64,000 nt of DNA from Halostella salina (GTDB lineage: Archaea; Halobacteriota; Halobacteria; Halobacteriales; Natronoarchaeaceae): contig NZ_RCIH01000002.1 of NCBI RefSeq assembly GCF_003675855.1, forward strand, positions 319,654 through 383,653, given 5' to 3'. The notes beneath the pieces are model-generated. The model saw nothing but the letters and a program-made list of their open reading frames with translations, was not told where the DNA came from and searched no databases. Within the stretch, counting starts at the first letter, position 1, and each line of letters opens with the position of its first letter. A program made the translations under genes and the position numbers. Of this stretch, positions 17,453 through 25,708 are shown in pieces.

Positions 17453-18157
17453 GGCACTGCGATTTCTGAGTGGTCTATGCTCCAACCCGCCCGCAGTAAC
17501 GGGGGGGAACGATTGCTTCGAGTTGGTTTGTGGAGCGAGAGGCACACCCAACCCTGCGATGAAGCTCGGTATTTGATTCCATTTGGCCGGCCTCTCACTC
17601 TCGAATCCCGTCTCAATTCTTGCTAGTTTGGGTGTCGAGCGCTGTCGATCTACCGTTCACAACTGGGTGCAAAAACCCGATTTCCAGTCGCTTGATGGCA
17701 CTGATCCGGATCAGATCGTAGTTGACGAACCCCCGTTCACTAAACGACGAATGCTTTCGGTTGTACGCTGCAGTCGCTTCTGAGACGATCCGGTTGCTGC
17801 ACGTCAAGCTTTCTCCGATGAGAAATCAACCAGTCACTGAGATGTTCCTTGCCGAACTCCGCGAGAAACATCTCCTCGATGACGCGCTCTTTCTCGTCGA
17901 CTCTGCACCGTGGCTGCAAGCGGCCCTTCACCGACGGGGTCCCGATTACAGATACGAAAACGTGGTACTCGGACTAACGTCGAACGTATCTTCCGAGAAC
18001 TGAAACGCCGAACAAACAAGCTCTCAAACTGTTTCAGCCACGCCGAAGCAGCTACCGCCGAAACTGGCTTCAGGTGTTTGTCTTCGCATGGATCCGGCTT
18101 GTCTGAACAATATCTCCGGGCAGCATCATGTTTTTATACTCAGAGAAATACTGTTTC
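17453..18157 (+). mobile_element. Decayed IS6-family insertion sequence
   Basis: About 705 bases, a normal length for IS6 elements, enclosing the broken transposase below. Candidate terminal inverted repeats are GGCACTGCGATTTCTGAG (17453-17470) and CTCAGAGAAATACTGTTTC (18139-18157), which match imperfectly with a small gap. No clear target-site duplication was found. The element lies between the DUF460 gene and a Bat-type regulator. Confidence 0.6.
17477..18106 (+). pseudogene. IS6-family transposase, broken by several frameshifts and a stop
   Basis: Consecutive fragments in different frames rebuild one haloarchaeal IS6 transposase. NDCFEL is followed by a shift to FVERE, then MKLGI, an in-frame TGA at 17574, FHLAGLSLSNPVSILASLG and VERCRSTVHNWVQKPDFQS with VVDEP (first catalytic Asp). 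A shift near 17745 leads to LYAAVASETIRLLHVKL and DDALFLVDSAPWLQAALHR (second Asp). A shift near 17965 leads to NVERIFRELKRRTNKLSNCF (catalytic Glu), and a last shift near 18060 to WLQVFVFAWIRLV-stop at 18104-18106. The DDE residues are still recognisable but the gene cannot make a full protein. Confidence 0.85.
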
Positions 18158-18210
18158 GGAAACTCACAGATGAGGGGGGAAGTGGGAGGGAACGGAGTGG
18201 GGACCAGTGC

Positions 18211-20400
18211 ATGATAGGGGGCGCACCGCTGCACATCTCGCTTTTGCTCACTTCCGCTGCCCTGACGAGTGCTCTGGGGCTCTACGCTTTCCGGGAGCGT
18301 CAGGAACCGGGAGCGACTGCGTTCGTCGTCCTCATGGTCGTGCTAGCGAGCTGGTCGATGAGCTACGCGATCGGGTTGCTCACCCCGCCTGGTCCCTGGC
18401 GGGTCTTCTGGATGCGGATGGTCTGGTTCTCGACGGGAACGATCGAGGTCTGGCTGCTCCTGTTCGCGCTCGCGTACACTGGCTACGACGAGTTCGTCAC
18501 GCGGCGAACGGTGGCAGGCCTGTTAGTCGTCCCGGCAATCGTGATCGCCGGGATCTGGACCAACTCGCTGCATCACCTTTTCTGGATCGACCACTCCTTT
18601 CTCATCGTCGACGGACTGGTCATCGAGAACCCGACGTGGGGGATCCTTTTCTGGGCCGAGGTCGTCTATACGTACCTGCTCGTTGCAGTTGCCTCGGCGC
18701 TTTTGATCCGACTGATCTACCAGTCCGACTTTCTCTACACCGACCAGTCGGCACTGCTGCTCGTCGGCATCGTCGTCCCCTTCATCACGAGCGTGCTCGA
18801 TGTTTTCGTTCTGAACGATTTCGCGGCGATCGACCCGACACCGTATGCATTTACGATCACGGGTGTAGCCTTCGCGTACGCCCTTTTCCACCACCAACTG
18901 TTCGACCTCGTGCCGGCGACACGCCAGCTCGGTCGAAACGCCGCGATCAGCCAACTCGATGCCGGCGTCGTTATCGTCGATAACGCGAACCGTATCATCT
19001 ACTGCAACACCGCTACCGAGGAGGTTCTCGACTGCGAAGCTGCCGACGCCGTCGGGAGCGATATCGAACTGCTCGTCGGCCAGTCGCAACTCGACTTCGG
19101 AACCGAGGACGCACTCGCCGAGATCGAACGGGGGGATCAGGTGTACGAGATCCGGGCGTCTCCGATCACCGACCGGCGCGACCGGCAGATCGGGAACACG
19201 CTCGTGATCCACGACGTGACCGCCCGTCAACGTCGCGAGCGCCAGTTAGCGAAGCAGCGCGACGAGTTAGAAACGGCAAACCGTCTCAACGCGGTGTTAC
19301 GGGGGGTTAACCAGGCACTCGTCTCAGCGCGGAGCCGCGAGGAAATCGAACAATCCGTCCCCGACCGTCTTGCGGACTCGGACCTCTATCGGGTGGCCTG
19401 TCTCGCTGATATCCCGACGTGGAACGGCGATGCCAACCGGTGGACCATCGCTGACGGCGGACAGACTGAGACACCGTCCCCGCCGGCGCTCGACGGTGTT
19501 CTGCGACCTCTGGAAGGTGAACCCGACGATGGAACCACGCCGTTGGTTGCGGACGGGGACGACTCCGGAACCTGGACAGTCGTTCCGGTGCTGTTCGGCA
19601 GAACCGTCTACGGAGCCCTCGGCCTGTACACCGACCGCGAGGCCGTCAGCGACCGCGAACGGTCGATACTCCGCGAACTGGGGGAGACAATCGGTCACGC
19701 ATTCAATGCCGTCGAGACCCGCCAGTTACTTTCAGCGGAGTCTATCGTCGAACTCGAACTCGAATGTACCGATGAAACTGATCCGCTGGTAGCTGTGACG
19801 GAAGAACTCACCTGTGAGATCGAACTGCAAGGTGTCGTGCCAGCACGCGAAGGGACCGCTGTCGCGTACGTGACTGCGACGGGAACCGACGCCAGTTCGG
19901 TCCGTGAAGCGTTCCCCGCGGCGAGCGAAGTCGACCTCGTCCGCGAGGAGGACGGGGAGACGCTGCTGGAGTGGCGAGTCGGCGGGGACAGCCTGCTCGG
20001 AACCCTCGTCGATTTCGGAGCCAACGTCACGGAAATCAGGGCCGACAGCGGCCGGGCCCGATACGAGCTTTCTATCGCGTCCGATTCGACTGCCCGGTCA
20101 CTGATGGACCAGATCGGTAGACGCTACGAGCACGTTCATACACTTAGCAAGGTTGAACGCACGCGCGAGTTCGAAGAGGGAAGTTCGCTCTCCTCCGAAC
20201 ACCTAGACCAACTAACCGATCGCCAGCGCGAGTCGATCGAAGCCGCCTATCGTGCCGGGTACTTCAACTGGCCACGGGACTCGACTGCCGAGGACATCGC
20301 CGAGACCCTCGATATCTCCTCGGCGACGCTCCACTCACACCTCCGGAAGGCAGAACAGTCGCTGCTTGCGGAACTGTTTGACACGGGTGAAAACAGCTGA
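18211..20400 (+). CDS. 7TM/PAS/GAF regulator with Bat-type HTH
   Basis: 729 residues from the ATG at 18211. The frame is open further upstream but runs through IS-flanking sequence. Residues 1-230 form seven membrane segments of the histidine-kinase 7TM sensor type. A PAS domain follows (about 245-345, QLDAGVVIVDNANRIIYCN), then a GAF-like region (about 375-520), the Bat-associated domain (from SIVELELECTDETDPL) and a C-terminal HTH_10 (LTDRQRESIEAAYRAGYF, ISSATLHSHLRKAEQSLLAE). There is no kinase domain, so a membrane sensor appears fused directly to a DNA-binding output, unlike the usual cytoplasmic Bat proteins. Signal and targets are unknown. Confidence 0.88.
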   Translation: MIGGAPLHISLLLTSAALTSALGLYAFRERQEPGATAFVVLMVVLASWSMSYAIGLLTPPGPWRVFWMRMVWFSTGTIEVWLLLFALAYTGYDEFVTRRTVAGLLVVPAIVIAGIWTNSLHHLFWIDHSFLIVDGLVIENPTWGILFWAEVVYTYLLVAVASALLIRLIYQSDFLYTDQSALLLVGIVVPFITSVLDVFVLNDFAAIDPTPYAFTITGVAFAYALFHHQLFDLVPATRQLGRNAAISQLDAGVVIVDNANRIIYCNTATEEVLDCEAADAVGSDIELLVGQSQLDFGTEDALAEIERGDQVYEIRASPITDRRDRQIGNTLVIHDVTARQRRERQLAKQRDELETANRLNAVLRGVNQALVSARSREEIEQSVPDRLADSDLYRVACLADIPTWNGDANRWTIADGGQTETPSPPALDGVLRPLEGEPDDGTTPLVADGDDSGTWTVVPVLFGRTVYGALGLYTDREAVSDRERSILRELGETIGHAFNAVETRQLLSAESIVELELECTDETDPLVAVTEELTCEIELQGVVPAREGTAVAYVTATGTDASSVREAFPAASEVDLVREEDGETLLEWRVGGDSLLGTLVDFGANVTEIRADSGRARYELSIASDSTARSLMDQIGRRYEHVHTLSKVERTREFEEGSSLSSEHLDQLTDRQRESIEAAYRAGYFNWPRDSTAEDIAETLDISSATLHSHLRKAEQSLLAELFDTGENS

Positions 20401-20433
20401 TGTATGGTGATCCGGACCCACGGACCCGACCGG

Positions 20434-21237
20434 TTACAACAGGGCACTAAGAAGGGTATACAAACCAAACACGATGCTGGACAGTCCCGTGATGATCCAG
20501 AACGCGACCATCAGCCCCTGCCTGAGCACCCCCCGTCGTGGGGACGCATCGGCGATGAGAAACGGCGACGATTCCATGGTCCGGGTGATCACCAGCTGGT
20601 CATTGTCGTCGATGACCTGATCGGCAGTTGTGTTCAGTGGTGGCCGGAAAAACCGATAGACCGAACGTAACAGCCCGCCGCGGCGGGTCGCACGCCGGTC
20701 GTACTCCTCGGACAGAACCGCCTGTCCGAGCACCGTGACGGTCTCCTCGGGTTCGAGTGCGGCTTCGATGCGTTTGTTCCCACTCAACGTGTCACTCCGT
20801 GAGTAGTCGGAGTCCAGACTCACGTCGGCAAGTGCCGGATCGACAAGGACTCTTCCGGTCTCGTCTTCCACGTAGAAGGGCACGCAGTTCTGCTCGTTCA
20901 GGAGGTCCGGCGCGAACTGCTGTGGAACCGGTAACGTAAAGTTCCGGTCGTCGCCATCGGTTCGACGCGACTCGGTTATCACGGGATCTTCCGCACCTGT
21001 ATAGAAGCCGCTCCCTGCGTTTTCGGCCGCTTTGCCGGCCGAAACAACCGTTCCCTCTATTTTGACCTGCCCCGGATCGATCGCATTGATAGGCCGTGTG
21101 TCCGTGCGGATCATCGTGAGTAACCGAGCGGCCGAACGACGCGCGAACACCGCCAGGACGCCAGCCCCGACCGCGATAAAAACGATGGCGATAAGCGGTC
21201 CGACGGACCGGAGTGCGAGCAGCGGAATCGACTCCAT
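20434..21237 (-). CDS. Membrane protein with GIDE-like domain
   Basis: 267 residues. An N-terminal membrane helix (VGPLIAIVFIAVGAGVLAVF, residues 12-31) and two C-terminal helices (about 240-265) flank a soluble part. Residues 55-200 contain KIEGTVVSAGKAAEN, CVPFYVEDETGRVLVDPALA and EETVTVLGQAVL, the pattern of the GIDE domain of mitochondrial MUL1/MAPL and of its archaeal homologues. The RING finger of the eukaryotic E3 ligases is absent, so ligase activity is not implied. It is convergent with the Bat-type regulator gene. Confidence 0.6.
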   Translation of the reverse strand: MESIPLLALRSVGPLIAIVFIAVGAGVLAVFARRSAARLLTMIRTDTRPINAIDPGQVKIEGTVVSAGKAAENAGSGFYTGAEDPVITESRRTDGDDRNFTLPVPQQFAPDLLNEQNCVPFYVEDETGRVLVDPALADVSLDSDYSRSDTLSGNKRIEAALEPEETVTVLGQAVLSEEYDRRATRRGGLLRSVYRFFRPPLNTTADQVIDDNDQLVITRTMESSPFLIADASPRRGVLRQGLMVAFWIITGLSSIVFGLYTLLSALL

Positions 21238-21408
21238 TACAGGCCGTCGTTTCCAGTGTGGGGGGTATAGAACAGGTGTCTAGAGACGTAGTGCCGGATA
21301 CATCTGTACCAGTCGAATCAGCAGTCGCCCGTAAGATGACCGGTGGGCTGGGACCGCCATCACCGTCGTGATCGCTACTGCTCCCCTCCGGTTCGGTGTC
21401 GACGCTGC

Positions 21409-22125
21409 TCACACCGGCTCTTGGCTCTCGGCCAGCCGCCGGTATATTTTTTCGGAGGCAGCCTGACAGGCGATGGTCTCGTTGAGTGTGATAGCGACGC
21501 TCATCACGCCGTCGGGATGTTCGAAAACGATGTTCGTCACCAGCGGGATCGCCGAGTCGTCGCCGGCCGTCCGCTCGGAGACGAGGACGACCCCGCCATC
21601 CGGGATGTTCTCGTATTGCTCGGTCGCTCTGGACAGGTTCGCGGAGCTGTTCTCCAGCAGAAACGCGACCTCACCGTCAACAGTCGGTTCCTCAAGCCCC
21701 TCCTGTTCCGGGTCCGCATCGAACTGTGCGCCGACGTCGAAACTCGTCAGTCCACCGCTCTCCCACTCGAAGATAGCAGTGAAGCCGTTCCCGCTGACCC
21801 CCTCACCACGTCCGCGGGTTCGGGCGGATTCGGGTATCTCACACTGTCCGAGATACCCCGTCTGCCCGAACGCGGAGTACTCCTGAGTGACGTAGTTGAA
21901 GTCCGTCGGACAACCGGCACCGGAGTCGTTACTGGCGGTCCCCACGTCCGTGTTGTCCCCCGTGGAATCGTTCGCTGGCCCGGAGTCAATCACGTCGTTA
22001 CTGTCCCCGTCATCACCATCGCCGGAGCTACAGCCCGCGAACCCGGACGCGACACACGCCCCCAGCCCTGCGAGCCACCGTCGACGGGTCCGTCCTTCCT
22101 CGACCGTTTTATCGTTTGCTGGCAT
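21409..22125 (-). CDS. Tat-exported lipoprotein of unknown function
   Basis: 238 residues. The signal peptide has RTRRRWLAGLGACVASGFAGC, with twin arginines and a lipobox (FAGC, Cys32), so the mature protein is probably lipid-anchored on the outer face of the membrane. An Asp/Gly/Ser-rich linker (33-72) precedes a beta-rich domain with CPTDFNYVTQEYSAFG and GQCEIPESAR. The divergent neighbour at 22403 encodes a lipoprotein of the same layout (linker, then cysteines at matching places, late cysteine near the C terminus), suggesting distant paralogy. No binding motif is recognisable. Confidence 0.75.
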   Translation of the reverse strand: MPANDKTVEEGRTRRRWLAGLGACVASGFAGCSSGDGDDGDSNDVIDSGPANDSTGDNTDVGTASNDSGAGCPTDFNYVTQEYSAFGQTGYLGQCEIPESARTRGRGEGVSGNGFTAIFEWESGGLTSFDVGAQFDADPEQEGLEEPTVDGEVAFLLENSSANLSRATEQYENIPDGGVVLVSERTAGDDSAIPLVTNIVFEHPDGVMSVAITLNETIACQAASEKIYRRLAESQEPV

Positions 22126-22402
22126 CGGAACGTTGTTCAGTGAGATGTGTATTCAATCGTGACTCTACTCATCTAGACCGGGTGTTACACGGTAGCAAGC
22201 TGCTCGTACACGGTATCGCTGGATAGCAGAGCCGGCTGTTGCGCCGATGGTAAAGGACGACACCGATGCGGACCACGGGGATACGTCCTGACTGCTGCGA
22301 TAGCCTCACGGGACCGGCGCTGACGTCTCCATCGGCGCGCGTTTGGGCGGCACTAAGCAGCTAGAGCATGGGTATATCGAGGGTGTCGCACTACTGGCCC
22401 CC

Positions 22403-23188
22403 ATGCGACAAGATAGCGACGACGACCGAATCGAACGGAACCGAAGCGGCAGACGACGAGTACTCGTCTCGATCGGTACGGCGGCAGCGGTGGGACTGGC
22501 TGGGTGTTCGGGCGACGACGGAACGAGCGATGGCGGGCCCGGTGTCGATGCCCTCGGGACAGACGACGGTGGCACCGACTCGGGGTCGTCGGACGGCGAC
22601 ACCCAGTCCTTGGACGGTGGCGACGACGGCGAATCCGCCGAGGGGGTCAGCCCCGCGACCTGTTCCGACCTCACCTCGGGGTACACGGCGCTGAACCCCG
22701 GCGACCGACCGCTGACGTTCCGCTGTGAGCGCCCCGAGGCGCTGAGCGACCTGACGTACACCTCGCCGCCGGGATTCAACGTCAAGATGCGCCCGCAGAA
22801 CGCGAGCGACGCCGACTACCCGAAACTGCTTGAGATCACCCAGACTGCACTTCACCAGGGGCAGAGTGAGGAGCCCTACGAGCCCGGAGCCGACGAGGAG
22901 GACGTCACCACCGTCGAGTTCGAGTACGCTGGCGAGACGCTCCAGGCCAGCGTCGGCGCGTTCGAGAACAACACCGTCAGGGCCTTGACCAGATTACCCT
23001 ACGAGTTCGAGCGGGGCAAGCGATACGTCAACACGCTCATTCTGTTGCGCGTGTTCGTGGAGGCCAACGACGGGTCGCTGGGAGAGGAGTGTGCCCCAAA
23101 CGCGGAGGAGGCGGTCCGACACGTCATCGGATCACTAGAGCCGAACCCAGAGACGACGGTCCAGTCAGCGACCGAGGAGTACAACTAG
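22403..23188 (+). CDS. Tat-exported lipoprotein of unknown function
   Basis: 261 residues from the ATG at 22403; in-frame ATGs upstream would add an unlikely leader before the signal. SGRRRVLVSIGTAAAVGLAG ends in a lipobox cysteine (Cys35). A Gly/Asp/Ser linker follows, then a domain beginning TCSDLTSGYTALNPG with further cysteines in FRCERPEAL and GEECAPNAEEAV. It is divergent from, and similar in layout to, the lipoprotein ending at 21409. Probably cell-surface; ligand unknown. Confidence 0.75.
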   Translation: MRQDSDDDRIERNRSGRRRVLVSIGTAAAVGLAGCSGDDGTSDGGPGVDALGTDDGGTDSGSSDGDTQSLDGGDDGESAEGVSPATCSDLTSGYTALNPGDRPLTFRCERPEALSDLTYTSPPGFNVKMRPQNASDADYPKLLEITQTALHQGQSEEPYEPGADEEDVTTVEFEYAGETLQASVGAFENNTVRALTRLPYEFERGKRYVNTLILLRVFVEANDGSLGEECAPNAEEAVRHVIGSLEPNPETTVQSATEEYN

Positions 23189-23299
23189 GTTACAGGGCCC
23201 CGGTGACAGTCCCGGTAACTCCTGTGCCTTTATTACAGTCGGTCGAGAGTCTCTCCCCCGCCGTCTGAGGAGGGTACACAGGAGCTGGGAATGATACGT

Positions 23300-23322
23300 G
23301 TAGTGTTACGTTCCAACACTAC
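23300..23322. promoter_or_regulatory. Perfect dyad next to a TATA-like sequence, without an obvious gene
   Basis: GTAGTGTT and AACACTAC (8-base arms, 7-base loop) lie directly upstream of AATTAAATAG (23326-23335). The layout looks like an operator-promoter pair, but no convincing gene follows before the end of the convergent tRNase Z gene at 23479. The 290 bases from 23189 to 23478 contain nothing else I can identify. Confidence 0.4.
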
Positions 23323-23478
23323 CGAATTAAATAGAACACGATCAGAACCAGGAGGTGACATCACTGGAGGAACGAACGCCTGACTCCCCCGACACATCCG
23401 GAGCTACACGGGCATCTACGTCACGGATACACGAATATATATCGACAATAAGTGCGACGGGGCCGGTGCCGCGGGGCG

Positions 23479-24408
23479 CTACGCCGCGTCGGGGAACGGC
23501 ACCTCGACGACCTGCCCGTCGTCCGGGACGAACGCCTCCCCGTCGAAGACCTCGCGGGCCTCCCGCTCGTGGGCGGCCACGTCGCCGGTGTACCGCGATG
23601 AGATGTGGGTCATGGCGAGGCGCTTGGTGTTCGCCCGGCGTGCGATCTCCGCGGCCTCCCGGGCGGTCGAGTGGCCAGTCGCCCCGGCCCGCTCGGCGCG
23701 GTCGTCGGCGAACGTCGCGTCGTGGACCAGTAGGTCGGCGTCGGCGGCCACCTCGGCGGTCGTCGCGGTCGGCCGCGTGTCGCCGGTGTAGACGACTTTC
23801 CGGCCCGGGCGCGGCTCGCCGACGACCTGCTCGGGCCGGACGACGGTGCCGTCGTCGAGTTCGACCGGGTTGCCCTCGTGCAGTTCGGAGAACTTGGGGC
23901 CGACGGGGACGCCGAGTTCCTCCGCGCGCTCGCGGTCGAACCGGCCCTTGCGGTCGTCCTCGACGAGCGCGTAGCCGACCGCGTTGGTTCGGTGGTCCAC
24001 GTCGAACGCGCGCACCTCGTAGTCGTCGCCCGACAGCGCTACGTCGCCGCCGCCGACCTCGTTGACACGAACCCGGAACGACGGGCGGGTGCTGGCGGCG
24101 AACAGCAGGTCCTCGACGTCCGAGCGGGTCCCCTTCGGCGCGTGGACCGCCAGCGGTTCCTCGCGGTCGTTGAAGTCCATCGTCTGGAGCAGTCCCGGGA
24201 GGCCGAGCACGTGGTCGCCGTGGAGGTGCGTGACGAACACGTGGGAGACGGCGAAGCCGGTGCCAAAGCGCATCATCTGGCGCTGGGTGCCCTCGCCGGC
24301 GTCGAACAGGAGGCGGTCACCCTCGCGGTTGACCATGAGGCTGCTGGGGTTGCGCTCGGTCGTCGGCACGGCCCCGCTGGTCCCGAGAAAGGTGACGCGC
24401 AGAGACAT
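23479..24408 (-). CDS. rnz: Ribonuclease Z (tRNase Z)
   Basis: Cuts the 3' trailer from precursor tRNAs. 309 residues from the ATG at 24408 (MSLRVTFLGTSGAVPT). A second ATG seven codons upstream is possible but lies outside the conserved N terminus. The zinc motif THLHGDHVLGLPG (residues 60-72), the exosite-type region (around ARGTRSDVEDLL-like sequence) and later metal ligands (YTGDTRPT, HDATFADD, THISSRY) are all present. Divergent from the RFC subunit gene, with starts about 110 bases apart. Confidence 0.95.
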   Translation of the reverse strand: MSLRVTFLGTSGAVPTTERNPSSLMVNREGDRLLFDAGEGTQRQMMRFGTGFAVSHVFVTHLHGDHVLGLPGLLQTMDFNDREEPLAVHAPKGTRSDVEDLLFAASTRPSFRVRVNEVGGGDVALSGDDYEVRAFDVDHRTNAVGYALVEDDRKGRFDRERAEELGVPVGPKFSELHEGNPVELDDGTVVRPEQVVGEPRPGRKVVYTGDTRPTATTAEVAADADLLVHDATFADDRAERAGATGHSTAREAAEIARRANTKRLAMTHISSRYTGDVAAHEREAREVFDGEAFVPDDGQVVEVPFPDAA

Positions 24409-24517
24409 ATCCACCCCTCGGCCGCCCACCAGTAAACCGCCTTCGGAACGCGCCGGGCCGGCGGCAGGGCCGCCGGAACCGACCGATTCTTACCGCCGCC
24501 GCGACTACCGGGTGGTG

Positions 24518-25516
24518 ATGGACGCGCCGCTGTGGACCGACACTCACGCCCCCGACCTCGCCGACATCCCGCAGGACGACGTGCGCGAGTACCTCCAGCG
24601 CGCCGTCGACGAGCCGCTGAACCTCGTGATCCACGGGCCGAAGGGGAGCGGCAAGACCGCCGCCGTCCGGGCGCTCGCCCGCGCGGCCCACGACGACCCC
24701 GACAACGACCTCGTGGAGATCAACGTCGCGGACTTCTTCGGCCGGACGAAGACGGAGATCAAGAACGACCCGCGCTTCGAGTCCTTCCTTCAGGGCCGCA
24801 GCGACATGGCCAAGCGCGACATGATAAACCACGTCCTCAAGGAGTCGGCGAGCTACGCGCCCGTCTCGGGGACGTACAAGACGGTCGTACTCGACAACGC
24901 CGAGGACATCCGCGAGGACTTCCAGCAGGCGCTGCGGCGCGTGATGGAGCGCCACCACAAGACGACGCAGTTCGTGATAACGACCCGGCAGCCGACGAAG
25001 CTCATCCCGCCGATCCGGTCGCGCTGTTTCCCCGTCCCCATGCGGTCCCCGATGGACGACGAGATAGCGACCGTGCTCGAAGGGATCGTGGAAGAGGAAG
25101 GCGTCGAGTACGAGTCCGACGGCCTCGAATACGTCGCGGGCTACGCCGACGGCGACCTCCGCCGGGCGATCCTCGCCGCCCAGACCACGGCCGAAGCCGA
25201 GGGCGAGGTGACGATGAACGCCGCCTACGAGACGCTCGGCGAGGTCGGCGCGGACGACCAGATCAAGGAGATGCTCGACGACGCCGAGGCCGGTGAGTTC
25301 ACCGATGCGCGATCGACGCTCGACGACCTGCTCGTCGACGAGGGGTTCAGCGGCGAGGAGGTGCTCGACGACGTCCTCCGGATCGCCCGGTCGCGGTACG
25401 GCGGCGACCGACTCGCCGAACTCCACCATCTCGCCGGCGAGGTGGACCTCGACCTGGCCGAGGGGACGAACGACAGACTGCACGTCTCGCACCTGCTCGC
25501 CGAGCTGGGGCGGTAA
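24518..25516 (+). CDS. rfcC: Replication factor C small subunit (second type)
   Basis: Clamp-loader subunit that helps load PCNA at primer ends. 332 residues with Walker A HGPKGSGKTAAV (about 40-51), the SRC motif with arginine finger (RSRCFPV) and the C-terminal collar domain. The Walker B box reads VVLDNAED instead of the usual LDEAD, so the catalytic glutamate position holds Asn. This and the divergent sequence fit the second haloarchaeal small subunit; the symbol rfcC is by analogy. ATG at 24518 chosen; GTG codons lie 3 and 6 bases upstream. Its last 16 codons are repeated just after the stop. Confidence 0.9.
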   Translation: MDAPLWTDTHAPDLADIPQDDVREYLQRAVDEPLNLVIHGPKGSGKTAAVRALARAAHDDPDNDLVEINVADFFGRTKTEIKNDPRFESFLQGRSDMAKRDMINHVLKESASYAPVSGTYKTVVLDNAEDIREDFQQALRRVMERHHKTTQFVITTRQPTKLIPPIRSRCFPVPMRSPMDDEIATVLEGIVEEEGVEYESDGLEYVAGYADGDLRRAILAAQTTAEAEGEVTMNAAYETLGEVGADDQIKEMLDDAEAGEFTDARSTLDDLLVDEGFSGEEVLDDVLRIARSRYGGDRLAELHHLAGEVDLDLAEGTNDRLHVSHLLAELGR

Positions 25517-25581
25517 GCGGTCTGTCGTGAGTGAACGACAGACTGCACGTCTCGCACCTGTTGGCCGAACTGGGGCGGTGA
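25468..25581 (+). repeat. Duplicated tail of the RFC subunit gene
   Basis: Two 49-base copies, 25468-25516 and 25533-25581, both encode NDRLHVSHLLAELGR and a stop. They differ at four positions (CTC/TTG, GAG/GAA, TAA/TGA), all synonymous. A 16-base spacer (GCGGTCTGTCGTGAGT) separates them, and the second copy is followed by GCAACC. The same arrangement occurs at 15276-15350 on another gene. Confidence 0.85.
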
Positions 25582-25708
25582 GCAACCCCGAGCCACACGT
25601 TTTTATCGGAAGCCGCGGCCAGGGCCGCCATGACCTGACCAGCCGCCGCGGAGCGGTCGAGGCGGGTGTGCGACGACCCGCTCCGCGGAGCAGCCCGTCG
25701 CCTGTTCG

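Noticed and set aside
23355-24065. Open frame starting GTG after an SD-like GGAGGTG
   Set aside because: It runs antisense through tRNase Z with Arg-rich composition; only the first 30 codons are free of overlap and they match nothing.
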